From NCBI GenBank assembly GCA_034766995.1, contig CM068320.1, positions 24,320,851 to 24,384,850 on the forward strand: a DNA stretch of 64,000 nt, read 5' to 3'. Every line of letters begins with the position of its first letter. Positions within the stretch are counted from its first letter, which is position 1. A program made the position numbers and the translations under genes. The DNA is from Acanthacorydalis orientalis. Its lineage: Eukaryota > Arthropoda > Insecta > Megaloptera > Corydalidae. The notes under the pieces are model-generated. The model ran no database searches. It saw only the letters and a list, made by a program, of their open reading frames with translations, and was not told where the DNA came from. Of this stretch, positions 1-18,925 are shown one piece after another.

Positions 1-58
<58 letters not shown>
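1..58. repeat. (TA)n microsatellite at window edge
   Basis: Nearly pure TA dinucleotide from base 3 to 58; it may continue outside the window. Confidence 0.95.
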
Positions 59-59
<1 letters not shown>

Positions 60-1056
60 TCCCACTTTTTATTTTAAATTATCAAATCAAATCGAATTGA
101 TTGTAGAAAATAAATAATTGAAGTAATGAAAAACATTTGTTTGGTTTTACTATAAAACCGATATTTTATACTCTGTTCATTTAAAATGTTAGTTGACTGC
201 ATTTTTCTATTTAAAGTACTTTAAATCAGTTTTATTCTATTCTCGGGTTTAATTAGGTGCACTACTGGTTTGTGGAGCACTGATGGAAGCACTGATAGAA
301 TAGAACAAATTTCAAAAATATTTTGTTATTTAGTTTTTTTACAGCATGTTATTAATTGATTTCCCAAAAAAATATTTTTTATTTTTTCTGATAAAGACCA
401 TTCGTGTTATCTGATAAAATAACATACCGATTTTAAATAGGAAAAAATCTAATTAAATGATGCACTTTATCAGGATTGCAGGATACATTTTTTCTTGTTA
501 GAGCCGTTAAAGCAGAGACCTTGTACTACTTCAATCGGTAAAGTTAATTTGAAACTACCTGCATTGAGAATTTTGAAAAATATATATAAATGTAGGAGAA
601 ACAATATGTATTTCTTTATATTTTAAATATCTGAAAACACGAATAATAATACTCTATAAGTGTAATATTGCAATTATAGAATAAATTTCAAATGAATGTT
701 TGTTAAATTTGTTTATAATAAAATACAAAAATGTTCATTTTTGAACAGTGACAAAATTCGGAAATTTTGATATAAATATATCTTATTCTAGTATTGTTTT
801 AAAATAAACATACTTTTTTAATAAAAATGAAAAAAATAATCATTAAATTAATTTCCATTGCTGTATAATTTTTTTACAACGAGTAAATGCTCTTCATTGC
901 ATAATTTAATAATATTAATTTAGTTATTAGATCTATATTATTTACAAAAATAATATTTTACACTGTCATAATTCCATATAAATAATTTGTTCTTGTTAGT
1001 AGAGTTGTACGAAATTTTAAGCAAACATTGTCAGCTCTAACATTGAGGCTAATTCA
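59..1056. other. Gene-free AT-rich sequence
   Basis: No gene, element ends or repeat structure recognised between the edge microsatellite and the MITE. Confidence 0.5.
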
Positions 1057-1292
1057 CTTTCACAAACAAATTATTTTTTTACCCACAAACCACAAAAGTT
1101 TTTATTGATGAAATATTCAATAATTGATTACTGATCTTTTCTGATTGTTGATTTCCGCATTTCAATGGCGATGCTATCATCCTCGGAGTGCCAAGTGAAT
1201 AAATAACAATCAAAAATGATTAGTTAAATATTAAAGATTTTTGATCATTTTTTGGTAATGTATGGTGTGAAAAATGAATTCATTTGTGAAAG
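1057..1292. mobile_element. MITE, family M1 copy 1 (CTTTCACAAA termini)
   Basis: Starts CTTTCACAAACAAATTATTT and ends AATGAATTCATTTGTGAAAG, an imperfect terminal inverted repeat. The subterminal ACCCACAAACCACAAAAG and the core (TTCAATGGCGATGCTATCAT) are shared with the copy at 50199-50499. No coding capacity. About 236 bp. Confidence 0.7.
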
Positions 1293-1899
1293 GAAATATT
1301 GTAATTTTTCATCATTTATATTGAATATTCCCGTAATAAATAATTTAAGTGAGTAATGTATCTGTTCAGAATAAATATAAGCTGTTATTTTCTCTTCTCC
1401 AGTATAACACAACACCCTTTTATTATATATATTACCCTTTTCATTATTAATAATATATCTAATGTACTTAAAACATAGTGTCTTTTTGATTGAAATACAT
1501 ATTGAAAACAGTATAATTTTTTTTTGGAGTGCTTAATCTTAAATAACTTAAGATGTAATGAAAATGTACTAAATTTAAATACAACAAAAAAAGTGAGATA
1601 TGTAATGAAAAAATTTTAAATTATAAATTTGTTTTATAACATTTTCTTCGACATATACATATGTGTTGTGTATATGAATTTTAATTTTTCGTATGTTTGT
1701 GTCTACTTCATGAACATAAAGGATTGTAATACAAATATTTACTATGTTGAAAACATATTTGTTTATTTAACAAAAAAAAAATAGATATAAATTCATCTAA
1801 ATGTACAAATTTTAGGTCAACATTTATTATAAATTAAGAAATAAACAAATTAACTAAATTATATGTTAAAAAATATATACAAACATGAAAATCTCAGCA
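1293..1899. other. Gene-free AT-rich sequence
   Basis: Nothing recognisable; probably lies beyond the Gprk2 transcript end. Confidence 0.45.
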
Positions 1900-4135
1900 G
1901 TTGATTATCTCCTCCTATATTGAACTCCTATAAATGTAAATAATTTGTAAAATAATATGACAACAGCATGGTAATTTTATATTTTATTATATAATCCATT
2001 AATATTTTTCGACAAATTTGCGCAATAAACTTGTAACATTTACGATATCGGCCTAAAAATATACGACCGAAAGAAATACGAACTTTTCGAAATTAAAAAT
2101 GCGTTCGGACTTCGATCAGATGATGCATTCTTAGCTATTAAAAAATCGTATCACCTAGAACGAAATACTCGCGATTTTATGAATACGTAGTACTTTCAGA
2201 TCAATTTATACGTCTTCGTTCGATCGCAAATTCATACCGAGATACCGGCAACTACTTACACGATTCACAAAACGGTTACTTTTTATTTATATTCAGACAA
2301 AACATCATATACCCTCGGTACAATGACTAACGACAAAAATAAATATTACTTTCGACTAAAAATGTTCTTAAAATGCCCAAAATATAACATGTTTTCAATA
2401 ATAATAATAATGATTATATCGATACTAAGTATAATATTTTAGATGAATACCTTATTTGTAGTTGCGTTACAAATATAATTTTAACGTATTACAAGACTCC
2501 TGTATTGAAAGCACTCAAAAAATATATTGCACAGTCTGCCAATACAGATAGATCATAAATCTAAATAATATCTTTACCGATATGAAAATTAATCAGTGGT
2601 CTTGAAACATTTTCGATACAGAAGTCCATACAAATCATATAACATTTCATAATCTACGTTCCGATACATAATTTGTAACTTGTACACGTGATAAATAAAA
2701 ACAATCGCTACACAATTTTTCCTTTCGATATATAAATAACTACACAATCTACGATTTTCATTACATGTGCGATATTGCATAAAAATCTATTACGATCAAT
2801 ATTATATATTAATTTAAATAAAGTCGAGCTACTCGCATGCAGTATACACTTGAAAACATACAAAAATAAAAATATACAAAATTTGTACTCGTATTAATGT
2901 CTTTATGTAAAGCGAATCAAATGCATCTGTATATTGTGAATGAATTATTACAAAAGTATTGACGATAAAAAGACAAACAAATATTTAGCCCATTCGATCG
3001 TTCTGTAATGAAAGTAATTTATTAATAATTTTTTCATCGATTCATCGGGTACATACATTGATAAAATACAATTCGCTCGTTTTGTTGTCGCTTATATGAC
3101 TCTATAATATATAAATACACCATTATATAAATAAAAACAGAACACATATGTATATAAATAAAAACAGTAAAAATATGACTATCTAAGTAATATCAGGAAA
3201 ACACTATATAATTAAAATAAACATGGTGTATACTGCACATCTGATCTTTTCATATCAACAGGTGTGCGAAATTATTAAATAACTTACTTTATTATTAATA
3301 AATAAATTGAGTTTTTCACACTCAGTGTGCAAATCTGTTCCTCAAACATTTTACGTTAAAAGAACTAAAATTCACGACAGCAGTACCTAGTGACATTGTT
3401 TCACTAAAAAAACTTACACATACATAATATATGTATATATATATATATAAATATGTATACAGTATTGAGACGATATTCATTACTTTCAAACATACTTGCT
3501 ATGTTTGTAATAAATGAATTATCTTTTTGACCTACAATTAACACGTAAAATTTCTACATGACAAGATTTGGCCTATAATAATCACATATCAATATCAATA
3601 ACTTAAATTTAACATTCGCTGCACTCAATAGGTCCATGGCGCTGCTCTAAATGAACGATAAAAATTTGGTTTAGAGTACCGGAAAAAATTCATAATCAGT
3701 CTGATAAAATATGAATCATTAATGATGATGACATTCGAGCTACATTACAGATGATATTTTCAACTCGATTCGATCGAATATAATCCAAACGATTTGAAAT
3801 CACAACTTTTGAGTCGGTTGATTTAGAAAATGACCAATTTGTGCGAAAATTAGAGCAATAAAGATTCTATCTTAGCGAAAAGTAGACAATACGTTCGATA
3901 ATTATTTCACTTTTATTTCTTCACTCTTAAATAATTATTTTTAGTTCATAAGTCATTTATTCTTTATCATCCGTATTATATTAAACTTGAATCCATTTTG
4001 TGACTATGTAAATTATCAGAAGCTTTAATATCGAACGTATATGATAATATTTCGAAATAATAGATTGTATAATTAAACACAATCACAAATCGATATATGT
4101 TATGTTCGAACCAAACTTATTACTTAGCCGAGCTA
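1900..4135 (-). other. Probable Gprk2 3' UTR and downstream flank
   Basis: Downstream of the Gprk2 stop, sequence down to about 2 kb is less repetitive and richer in CpG (for example 2040-2300, 3720-3860) than the flanking DNA, as expected of a long 3' UTR. On the minus strand AATAAA occurs close to the stop (3957-3962, 3912-3917) and again near 1982-1987. Which is used cannot be told. No open frame of substance; the 63-codon frame at 2589-2780 has no recognisable content. Confidence 0.4.
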
Positions 4136-8316
<4,181 letters not shown>

Positions 8317-9180
8317 TAGTTCCAGCTTGACTGATTTTAGAACCCGTTCGTCCGGGTCGAAAACGACCCCTTTCCATTAAATCTCGCTTATAAATTCAGA
8401 AAAACCGTCTTCCTTAGGCCTTAAATAAGACCTTTATTTCATACAGATGTAAATTCCTATGAATGAAAGGATGTTTTACAGACACTGTGGTGAATACAAT
8501 AACTGCACTCGTTATATTTCCAACGCAAACAATAAGATTATTGCATTTTATACACAAAAACGATTAAATTTTCGTTAACAGTATTGTTTCGTCCTACACT
8601 TGCATTTAAAACGTCGGGCGTGTCAAAATTTATCCACCTGCGGATTCACGACAGCACGAAATAACGATAGCGCACGTAAACGCTGCAGAAAAACAGTACT
8701 CTTTGACAATCCGAACGTCAATAACACGCTTCAATTTAAAAAACGATGCAGTTTCAAGTACGGTTATGCGAATATGGCAGCTAAAGATTTGTTCCGTGGG
8801 AAAACGGTACTCGTCTAGCCACGAGTAGTCTGAAAATGTATAGGGATTTTAGATAACAATCAGTGATAATTTCAGTGTGGCGTGTGTCTTGTTCGTCTGT
8901 TCGTGAGGTTGTTGACAATACTGTAATTTTTGGCTAATATATTTTTTTAGAAATTCATTGACCACCTGACAATGGCACCGACGCATTAAATCGGCGTTAA
9001 ATTAGTCATATAGAAATAAATAAATATTAAATTTCTACTTGCACTTTTCGTAGTGCGAGTGCGACACACGAGGATGTACGACTTTTACCGAAAATTTATT
9101 TCAGATCAGTGGAGCCACTGTACGTATGAAATAACCATACATAGGGAATTGTCGGATGAGTGAGCGAAGAAAGTTTTATA
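8317..9180. promoter_or_regulatory. Gene-free, CpG-richer upstream region of Gprk2
   Basis: The stretch from the Gprk2 start codon to about 9180 is visibly richer in G+C and CpG than its surroundings. It probably contains the Gprk2 5' UTR and promoter, between the Gprk2 ATG and the 3' end of the next gene. A perfect hairpin GGGTCG-AAAA-CGACCC lies at 8354-8369. No TATA box with initiator can be assigned with confidence. Short open frames here show no family features. Confidence 0.35.
8354..8369. promoter_or_regulatory. Perfect GGGTCG/CGACCC hairpin in the Gprk2 5' flank
   Basis: Six-base perfect inverted repeat with an AAAA loop, about 40 bases upstream of the Gprk2 start codon. It would form a hairpin in the 5' leader if transcribed. 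It could instead be the terminal part of an eroded transposon. Confidence 0.4.
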
Positions 9181-9727
9181 ATTTATGATAGGATTCCGTT
9201 CTTAACATGAATCGATAAAACAAGACATCTCAAAGTTCTTTTACTAAAAATATCAATTGCTCAGTTTATTGCTAAGGGTATTATTCTGAAGTGAAATGTA
9301 TCTTAATTACAATGAAGTAATTAACATGTGTATTTTTTCAAGAAATTATTTTATATATTTTTTAGTCACGAAATCAAGGTCACAATAAAAAATTAGTGAT
9401 AAAATTAACATCTTTTGGATGTACATTTTCATTTATATGAAGTGTCTAATATAACTCTAATTAAAATTTAGCAATCATCTGTTTACTTTTAAGGGCCATT
9501 TCCTTTGATACTGTTCTTTCATGTAAACAATATTTTTAAAACCTCTCTGTTTATCATTCACTTTAAGTAAGAACACCGAAAAACCTAAACGCGATGGGAC
9601 AAAAATAGTGGGAAATTTGAAATCAGCGTGGATTTTTTACATAAAATTTACGTTATTACATCTTATTGATAAAATCCATGTTATCCATCCCAAAGAAAGG
9701 TATACACGCATATTAAATGTTAAAATA

Positions 9728-9733
9728 TTTATT
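9728..9733 (-). terminator. Candidate polyadenylation signal of the MIEAP-like gene
   Basis: AATAAA on the minus strand about 145 bases after the stop codon, within AT-rich sequence. It is a plausible first polyadenylation signal, but AATAAA is frequent by chance here. Confidence 0.35.
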
Positions 9734-9875
9734 AATCATGATTTCTCCAAATTGTACATAATACATATAAATAAGTTTTAAATTAAAAATAATGAGTACA
9801 CACGTTTGTATAACAAAGCATACAAAATAATTAAAAAGCTAAACATTTCAAAAAACCAAACCAATACATAAAAAA

Positions 9876-10157
9876 TTAAGTAACAACCACCGCCTTATGG
9901 ACACATACATCTTTGTCCATCAGAGCTGGCCATAAATATGACTTAATAATATCGCACGTTTTATCTGATGAATGGTGTCTGGCGTGACGATTCAGTTGAA
10001 CAGTACCTGTTCCAAAATCCATATCCAAAGTATATGGCGGCGACTGATTCACAAGACACCAACATAATCTAATAGCATCATTGATGTATTGTTGTAATGC
10101 CGTACATTTTTCTAAACATGGATATTCGTGAAGTGTGCGGCAAACTTGATCCCGAAC
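9876..10157 (-). CDS. MIEAP-like gene exon 6 (last; second half of MIEAP domain)
   Basis: Acceptor CTAATTTAG|GTTCGG, TAA stop at 9876-9878. 93 codons including [60 protein letters not shown] and [17 protein letters not shown]. The WPAL..D.CV.K..VVT ending is the signature of MIEAP family C-termini. Confidence 0.88.
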   Translation of the reverse strand, partial: VRDQVCRTLHEYPCLEKCTALQQYINDAIRLCWCLVNQSPPYTLDMDFGTGTVQLNRHARHHSSDKTCDIIKSYLWPALMDKDVCVHKAVVVT

Positions 10158-11868
10158 CTAAATTAGAACAAATCAAGGAGAGCATTAATGTGATATTATA
10201 ATATAAAAACATATATAATAGTTAAGAAATGAATATAATTTATACTATTTCAATGTTTCAATAAAAATAATATATTTATTTTTTATGTATCATTTTAAAA
10301 ATATTATTATGCATATAAAAAGTAAGACATTTGTATTTTTCTATTTTTATTATGCATCTATATAGATGCATTATATATATATATATATATATGTGTGTAC
10401 GTATATGTATGAAACAGTGATTTTTAATAATTTGTTTTATATTCTTAATATAAAGTACAGACATAATTAAACTTATAAAAATCGGTTCTATTCGTAAATA
10501 GTTCGTAATTTTAATAGAGAATACAATTAGTTCTACTATTATTTATTTTTTTAAAAAATAAAAAGTTATAAAACTATCGTTCTTGTACCAAAAGATTTAT
10601 TTTTATTTAGGTGATATTTCACATATTTATTTTTGATTTAAAAAACAGAAGTGTTCTTATGTTTATTTTATAACCAATGCTTTAATTTATTTAAATAATT
10701 TTACCAAATTAAATGTTAATTTAAGAATTACAACTCATTGTTTTAATTTAAGAATGTTTGTGTTTCTTCCGTTGTACATTCAACCATTCACTTGAAAAAT
10801 CTTTGTTTTATATTGTAAACGGATCATTAATTTTATATATTATAGTCATCCTTTTTAAATAAACTTTGAGTACTAGAATTAGATTAGTAATTTTCGCATT
10901 TTGAAAATGTATAATAATCCTTTACAATAGAAGTATATAAATATATTTATTGTTATGTTTCAATTACAACAAACTTATTTTGAAACAAGATTGGAATCAT
11001 AATAAAAAATGCCATTCTTTATAGTAGTCTTTTAGATTTTTTGTAATAGTTTTTCAGATTTTTTATTTGAAAAAAATACCGAAATCAAAGAGACTAATCA
11101 TTCCAAAAATTGCATAAAGGACTTTTTTATATTCTAGAAATGTATACTATTCTAATATATTCAACGTTTTTCATCTATAAAACTATTCCGATTTTTATTG
11201 ACCCGAGAGAATTAAACCAAGAAAAAAACACTGGATGTTAACTAATTATTTAAATCAAATGTACCTTTTATTAATCGTGATCGATCGAAACGATTGTAAG
11301 TCATTATACTCTATAATAACCACGCTATTTTTTTTAAAGAAAAAAAGGATAATATTTAATCTAATATTTTTCACAATGAGGTAAAAAAAATTATAAGTCG
11401 CATCTTTTACTTAGATTTGGTTTTATATAAAATTGATATGTTGCTTTATCAAATAATCTGTATCACTTTTATATGAATTGTTAAAAAGTCAGATAACAGT
11501 ACCTGTAACACCGATCGTATTATAAAATAACAGGGACACTAAATCAGTTTAATTTTTTTTTATAATTGTAATTCGATACTGTATTACGTGCCTTAAATAG
11601 CACTACAATCTTATCTTATTAAAACATAGATATAGTCAGACAATTGTAAAAATTCCTTATTATCTGTAATACATACTTCTGATATTAAAATGTTCTTAAA
11701 ATAAAAAAAGTAATTAAATAACTTAATGTCAAGAAAAAAATTAACAAACAGCTTAAATGTCTTATCATAAATTTGATATTAATGAATGTGTTTAATTATA
11801 TATATATATATATTGGAAATTTATCATACATAGATTATGTATGAATACTCTTATTATATATATAGAAC

Positions 11869-11902
<34 letters not shown>

Positions 11903-12612
11903 ATATGACGTTGATGTTATTTAAAAAAAATATTATTAAATGAAAAAAATTATTGCACACACTCATATTATGGATAAGAGAGATTATTTTTTATTTAAAA
12001 CTACGTTATTTTATTTAATTAGTCATTCTTAATCTCCCGTTAAGTATATGATTCAAATGAATAGGAATTTATTATTTTAGTTTTAAAACTTAATTGTTTC
12101 AAATTCGGTAAAAATTATTTTGATCTAAATAATATTTCGGAATTTTGAAGACACATTGATATATTCTCATCTTTAAACCATCGGTATCATAAAGTTAACA
12201 TTTTTGCACTTCGCAATAACACTTTTTTAATTTACACTCTACCTAGGGGATTTGACCAAATTGAATACGGACTGAAATAAAAATAATGGTTTGAAACGTT
12301 TTGTATGGTCGAAAATCATTTAAACAGTAAGTTATTTGTCTATAATTAAAAAAAAAACACATGTTCTAATAACAAATATAAACTGACATTGTTTTCTCCA
12401 TAAAACGCAAAATTTAATTTACTAGTCAATATATAAAGAAGTAAACAAAAAAAAAAACGATACAAATTGTATTTAAACGATACAGTTGTACAATTGTATA
12501 CTCCAAATGATTCCATATTTAATTGTAAAATAATTAAACATTTTTTATCATTTGAGACATAGTGGAAATAATAAAAAAAATCATTTGAAAGGTAGTATAC
12601 AAATTGCACTTC

Positions 12613-12651
<39 letters not shown>

Positions 12652-13569
12652 CTAACAGAGACCTTAATTATAATAACATTAAAAAGATAAAGTATCCAAA
12701 AATACTTGAATTAAAAAACAAATAATGCTAAATAATTTTTTTTGAATTGCGTTTATTTTTATTTACACAGAAAGTACGATATTCGAGAACTGAAAATAAC
12801 CTTATCATCGTTTACTATAAAACATACATCACATTGTATGATATACTATACATCTTCAGACTTGACAGAAACAATTACACTTTTCAAGCATTATAGTTAT
12901 ATTAATAAGATAAGGCTGGTGTATTTATAGATATGACTGTTTACAGATGAACTAAAAATAATCGTAATCATAGTCAAAAATTTATATTTTATTTATTTTT
13001 AATATTGAACTTTAGTAATAAATATATATATATATATATATTCGAATAAATCAGTACACTTGTAAACAGGACTGCAAAAAGAACAAAAACGTTAATGTTT
13101 TCTTCATGTAAGTTTTTTAATACTTTATTTTTTAAATAACATGTCATGTTTCTGCAAGTAAAATAATAAATATTGTTTAATGAAATGTTTATTAAATCAA
13201 TATTTATTTATAGTCTAAGAAGAAAGTAAAATATTTTGTATTTTTTTAGTAAACCGTTGGAAATTACAAATCTATATAAATTATTTTATTCATTTTGTAC
13301 AAGGAATTTGTGATCATACACTATATGCTGCGAAAAGAAAAAAAAAGTTATTTTTTTTCTTTATTTAAGCTATTAAGGGCTCTATTTTTTTAAATGATAT
13401 GTTATTACAAGTAAAATAATAATTATTACTTAATGTAATATTTATTAAATCAATATTTATTTACATTCTAAGAAGCAAGTAAAATATTTTTTATTTTCTT
13501 ATTTAACCGTTTGAAAATACAAATCTATATAAATTATTCATTTTGTAACAATGAATTTGTGAACATATA

Positions 13570-13652
<83 letters not shown>

Positions 13653-16234
13653 CAAATCGCATCTTTCATGCATGTACAGGTTAAGGAAAGAATTCATTCC
13701 GTTATTTTTTCTGTAAATCAACCTGTGTAATTAAAACTAGCGATTAGGGCTTATAGTACATTTAAAAATATAGTAGCCTATTTTGAGAATTCGCACTTAG
13801 GGAATATACTCAAATGTCTGCATAGATAATCTGATATTGGCGATTAATTTAATATGCAACTTTAATGTTTTTTTATTTCTAAATATTATTGCTATCTGAT
13901 CGCAATGAAAAAGTAAATAACATGCAATTTGAAAGTACATAAGTACATTTATAATATGCATAAATTTTTTATAACATTTTTATGATTAAAAATATTCATT
14001 AATGGCAGTGCCAAAATCCTCAGAGCGCTAAGATACAAAAAAATATAAAATATTATCTAGACTTCTGTGAAGATGATGACGTTGCCATACAAGTGAACAT
14101 AAAAAATTATCAGTAATCAATTATTGAAAAGAATGATTAGAAACATTTTTTGTACTTTATGCGGGAGTGAAAATATAATTTGTGAACATAATGTGCAATA
14201 TAATGTTTTATAAGGAAATCATTGCTTTGGGGTCTAGATGTCTGCTCCATTAATTCACATATTTTATATAAAACACACTGCAAAAGATATAAAATCAAAC
14301 CCACGAAACACATAAATTTTATCAGCAAACAAATGGAGCCACTTGTGGGAAATTTCCGACAAGGTGCGGAACATCGGGTAAGACACTTAACATCATACCA
14401 GGAAAATTGACTAGATGGTAGATTACGTATAATAATCGCAAATCCTCGAGGCAAACATAATGACTTGACTGCTTGGTATGTTCAAATCGTAAAACAAAAG
14501 GTGGAAGGAGAATAACAGTGTACTTTTGTGAAACTTGCGACAGGAAGCAATTTTCGTATATAGGAAATTGTTTTAAAAAGTATCATACTTGAAAAAATGT
14601 AAATAATAATAAAATAATTATTTGTATTTTGACATTATGCATTCTTTATGAACAATCGTTTGGTTAATAAAAGACTAAACTTTAAATAACTCCAAGCAAT
14701 TTCTTCATATCTAAGATACGATATCAAAACCAGAAAGATTAAATCAGAGTTGGCCGAGAATAAACTAGGAAAACAGCTATAGTGCAAAGGGTTAATATAT
14801 TTTTCATTAAGTTAGGATCTAAATTACAAATATTAAGATTACATAAAATTGAGTTCTGAATTAGAAGTAAAGTTAGGATGTAAATTAGTAACATTACTAC
14901 CTGTAATTGCATAAAATGTCTTTTTGGATGTAATATAAATTAGCATTAAGTACATGAAAAAAATGTTTTAAAGCATGGTATTTTCTTTTAGTTAGTAAAC
15001 CTCATTTAGTTATATGCTGATAGTTTATTTATATTTTTTTTCAATTAAATTTTATCCGTTTTTAAAATTTCTTACCTGCTTTTCTGCACAATGGAGTGGA
15101 AAAGAGTCGGCCGTATTTCTTAAATGTCTTCCGATACTGGCTTCAAGTTGCCGAGCTACTTGACCGCGTTCCGCGTATAAACACCGACACACTTCACGCA
15201 CTTTACGCTCGCGAAGATTCTGTGCTGATCTGTATGACAGTACAATGACAGAAAATAGAATTTTGCCTTTTAATTGTGTTGCGTGTTGAAGCTGTGGAAG
15301 AGAATCCAGGGAGTCGAGTGTATGGAGACGAGCTTGCGAGTACAAATTGGCATATCTGTTTATCATGTCGCGTCTGAAAATAATAGAGATTTATTAATTA
15401 TCTATTGAAAAAGTAAATATTTGTGTTCGAATGATGAAAATCCAAACAAATGTTAAGTTCCTAAACCTTGACATATTCTAAATTGTGATTGAATTAGTGT
15501 GTGTAAATGTATACATTTTTCTTCAAGAAAACATAAGTTTATATTAATATTAGAATTAGTTCATGCATTTATTTTGTTTGATTTCATTGAAGGTAATTAT
15601 TTTTTAATTAAAATATAATTACAGTGCTCCCTGTCGTATCACAACATCTCGAGAGCTCTGTTGAGGTACGAGAAGGGAACGATTTGTACAATAGAAACGC
15701 CCTATTAAGCGCTTCGGCAAGAACACAACAATTAGTTATTCGGTGCCCTTTTTTGATACGTTAATATATGTGCTATGTAGAGTACGGGTAGAATGGAGGA
15801 GAAGATATCGTTTCACTACCCCAGTTTGCGATACGACACGGAGCACTGTATTTTAAATATGATTTTAAAAGAAAAAAAAAATTGAAGAAATATATCTGAA
15901 ATTATATACATTTTTCTGAAATATATTTTTGGTTAAGACACTTATTAGTTGACACAGATAATATTTCTAAATAATAGTAAAACACATTCATTATTTTTCT
16001 ATTAATAATAAATAAAACAAAATGATAACCTAGGATCAGAAATTGCGTTCGGTTCCAAATCAGAATGATATCCATCACTGCAACAAGGACTATCAGGATG
16101 TTCAGTCGAGGGCATCAATTCTAAAAGTGCACCGCAACCTTGTGAAAAAGACATTAAAAGTGTTGCTACTGGTTTGTCGTCTTCTATCGGTTTTAACCTA
16201 AACAAATATAAAATCAATTGTATATATGTATGTA

Positions 16235-16304
<70 letters not shown>

Positions 16305-17228
16305 CATTAATTTAAGTGACAGACGTTTACCATTCACTAAAAATGAATAATTGATTTTAATAAAATGGTTTCCTATTTGAAATATTTTAAATTCTTTTTC
16401 AATCATCCAGTTTATTATTTTTTAGAAAATTATTAAAAAATCATTGTTTAAATATGATGTTTGTTGGAATAAAAATATTATTAGCTTATGATCAAATATA
16501 ATTGAATTGAAATTAAAAACTGTTTTCTTTTTATTATTATCTATTTTATTGGACATCGAACTAAAAAAATTTGAAAATATTCGATTATAAATCGAAAGAA
16601 TTCGAATTTAATGATGACAGATTCATATTTATGAAACTATAAATGTTTTAATGTATGTTTATTTGATTGGTAAATTATTTAATAACAAATTAATTTATCA
16701 ATAAAATGTAATTTATAAAAACGTTATGAAGTAATTTAATATCTATGTTTTCAAACGGTATGTTTATAAATTAAATTGATGTAATTCGTTCATAAATATC
16801 GGGCACTAATGGCCTTAGTTGTCGACGCGCTTTAAACTTCAAATAGCCACACAACATCGTTCATAAATTGAACTCCATTTAATTTAAGATACAAGTATTT
16901 ATATTTAAAAAGAATTTAATGACAATGAAATTATCAAGTTTTTGATGTAAAAAGAATTTAATTTTAACAAAATCATTTTATATTTTATGTACAAGTATTC
17001 ATAATACTGTGCTTCAAAGCTCGTTACGTTAATTTCTACTATTTAAGTTCAATTTTGATAATTATAAAAAAACTCATTTTACTATATGCACCCTCTAAGC
17101 TCATAAAGATAATCATAAAATTCTTCTTTCAAGAATAAACTAAGAAAATCTCAAATAAATTTTAAAAGAAATTTGCCATAACATAAAATATATATAGATA
17201 TATAAAACTAGTAAATAAAGAAAACTAA

Positions 17229-17273
<45 letters not shown>

Positions 17274-17717
17274 ATTTTTTAAATTAATATATCTGAAACA
17301 TTTAGAAAAAAATAATTTTATCAAAACGAAGTTGATGTAAAAGAAATGTATACTTTTTAAGTTGCGATACACAAAACAACGCCTCTTTGTCATTTTGCAC
17401 TCGATCTGACAGTGTTTCAATCAAAGGTCGTAGCTGTTGAAGAGCAGGTTTATCCAACAACGTCAGTAACGTCTTGTTGTCAATCAAACGTTGCTGTATA
17501 TCGGCGTATCTCAGCGATAACAGACGTTGGTGGGATGACTGCGTTAGATTCTTGCAGGTCGCCGTACTCAGTTCATCCAGACGATGTAAAGCGCTCTTAT
17601 AAGTCTCCACGTGTCGATTCAACTCTGTTTTAAGAGCCACATGGAGTTGTGTTAGTCCGCCGTTACTCGAATCAGTCGTGAGACCGTGGCAACCCAGTCC
17701 TGAAAATGTTATATATA

Positions 17718-17780
<63 letters not shown>

Positions 17781-18153
17781 ATGTATTGTTAATATGTTCA
17801 GCTATCTGAAGTATAAAATTTTCCATTTTTAGTTTTATATACTACAGGTTTATTTTTCAGTAGAACATCAAGTATTCAATTAAATTTGATTAAAAATAAA
17901 TAAAAAATAGATACCCAACTAAAAACAATGAGTTTTTTAAAATGCTTCACGTTAATTTTTATCAAATAACATTTTCACACTTAATTTAATATTCAGTGTG
18001 AATCTCTTTGGAAACAATATAAAAATGGTCAGAATTTTAAAGCGATACTTGAAAAACCGTACATAATTAATTAGTAATCTTTTCATTTGCTTTCGATTCA
18101 TTGGGCGTTTATTATCAAAAAACAAAAACAATTCAATTTTATTATACAACCAG

Positions 18154-18195
<42 letters not shown>

Positions 18196-18584
18196 TAAAA
18201 TAAAATTGGAAAAGTTTCCATTCCATTAACAATTTATTTTTATCAGAAATATGCTGAATCGAAAAATAATTTATTTATTCATATTAGGAAGACCATATTC
18301 ATATATATGTATATGTATGTATTTATAATAAAAAAAATAATAAAAAAATATAATAAAAAATGATGATTATGAAAATTGAATTTATAAAGAATTGTAATTT
18401 TTAGTACAAATAGATTAGATTTCGAAGCCCAATACAAAAAGAAAGAAATAAGTTTCTTAATTCAGTTTATAAATTAAAAATTAATTAATTCACAATTATA
18501 GTTCTCTTGTGGATTTGATAATAAACAAATATTTAAATGCTTTATATAGTAAAGTTTAAAAAAAATGTTTAATGATTCATTATG

Positions 18585-18653
<69 letters not shown>

Positions 18654-18826
18654 CTGTATATGTGTGGGTGGGTGGATAAATATAAATATGTATGTATGAC
18701 CTAGAAGCTTAGTAAACAATGAAACAATTTATCGTGATTTGTGGTTATGCAAGTACACAATTTTATTTTTTATTTAAAATATAATAATTCTGAATTAAGT
18801 TTACATTTGGTGAAGTTAATTATATA

Positions 18827-18925
<99 letters not shown>

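Noticed and set aside
8335..8375. ACCCGTTCGTCCGGGTCGAAAACGACCC-like stretch as a piggyBac MITE end
   Set aside because: Flank is TTAG rather than TTAA and no second end was found; recorded only as a hairpin.
8600..8818. 72-codon plus-strand open frame rich in Arg and Cys upstream of Gprk2
   Set aside because: No family features; lies in the presumed 5' flank of a minus-strand gene.
14137..14454. 105-codon minus-strand open frame
   Set aside because: Reverse complement of the piggyBac transposase fragment, which reads meaningfully on the plus strand.
17412..17633. 73-codon plus-strand open frame
   Set aside because: Shadow of exon 3 of the MIEAP-like gene.
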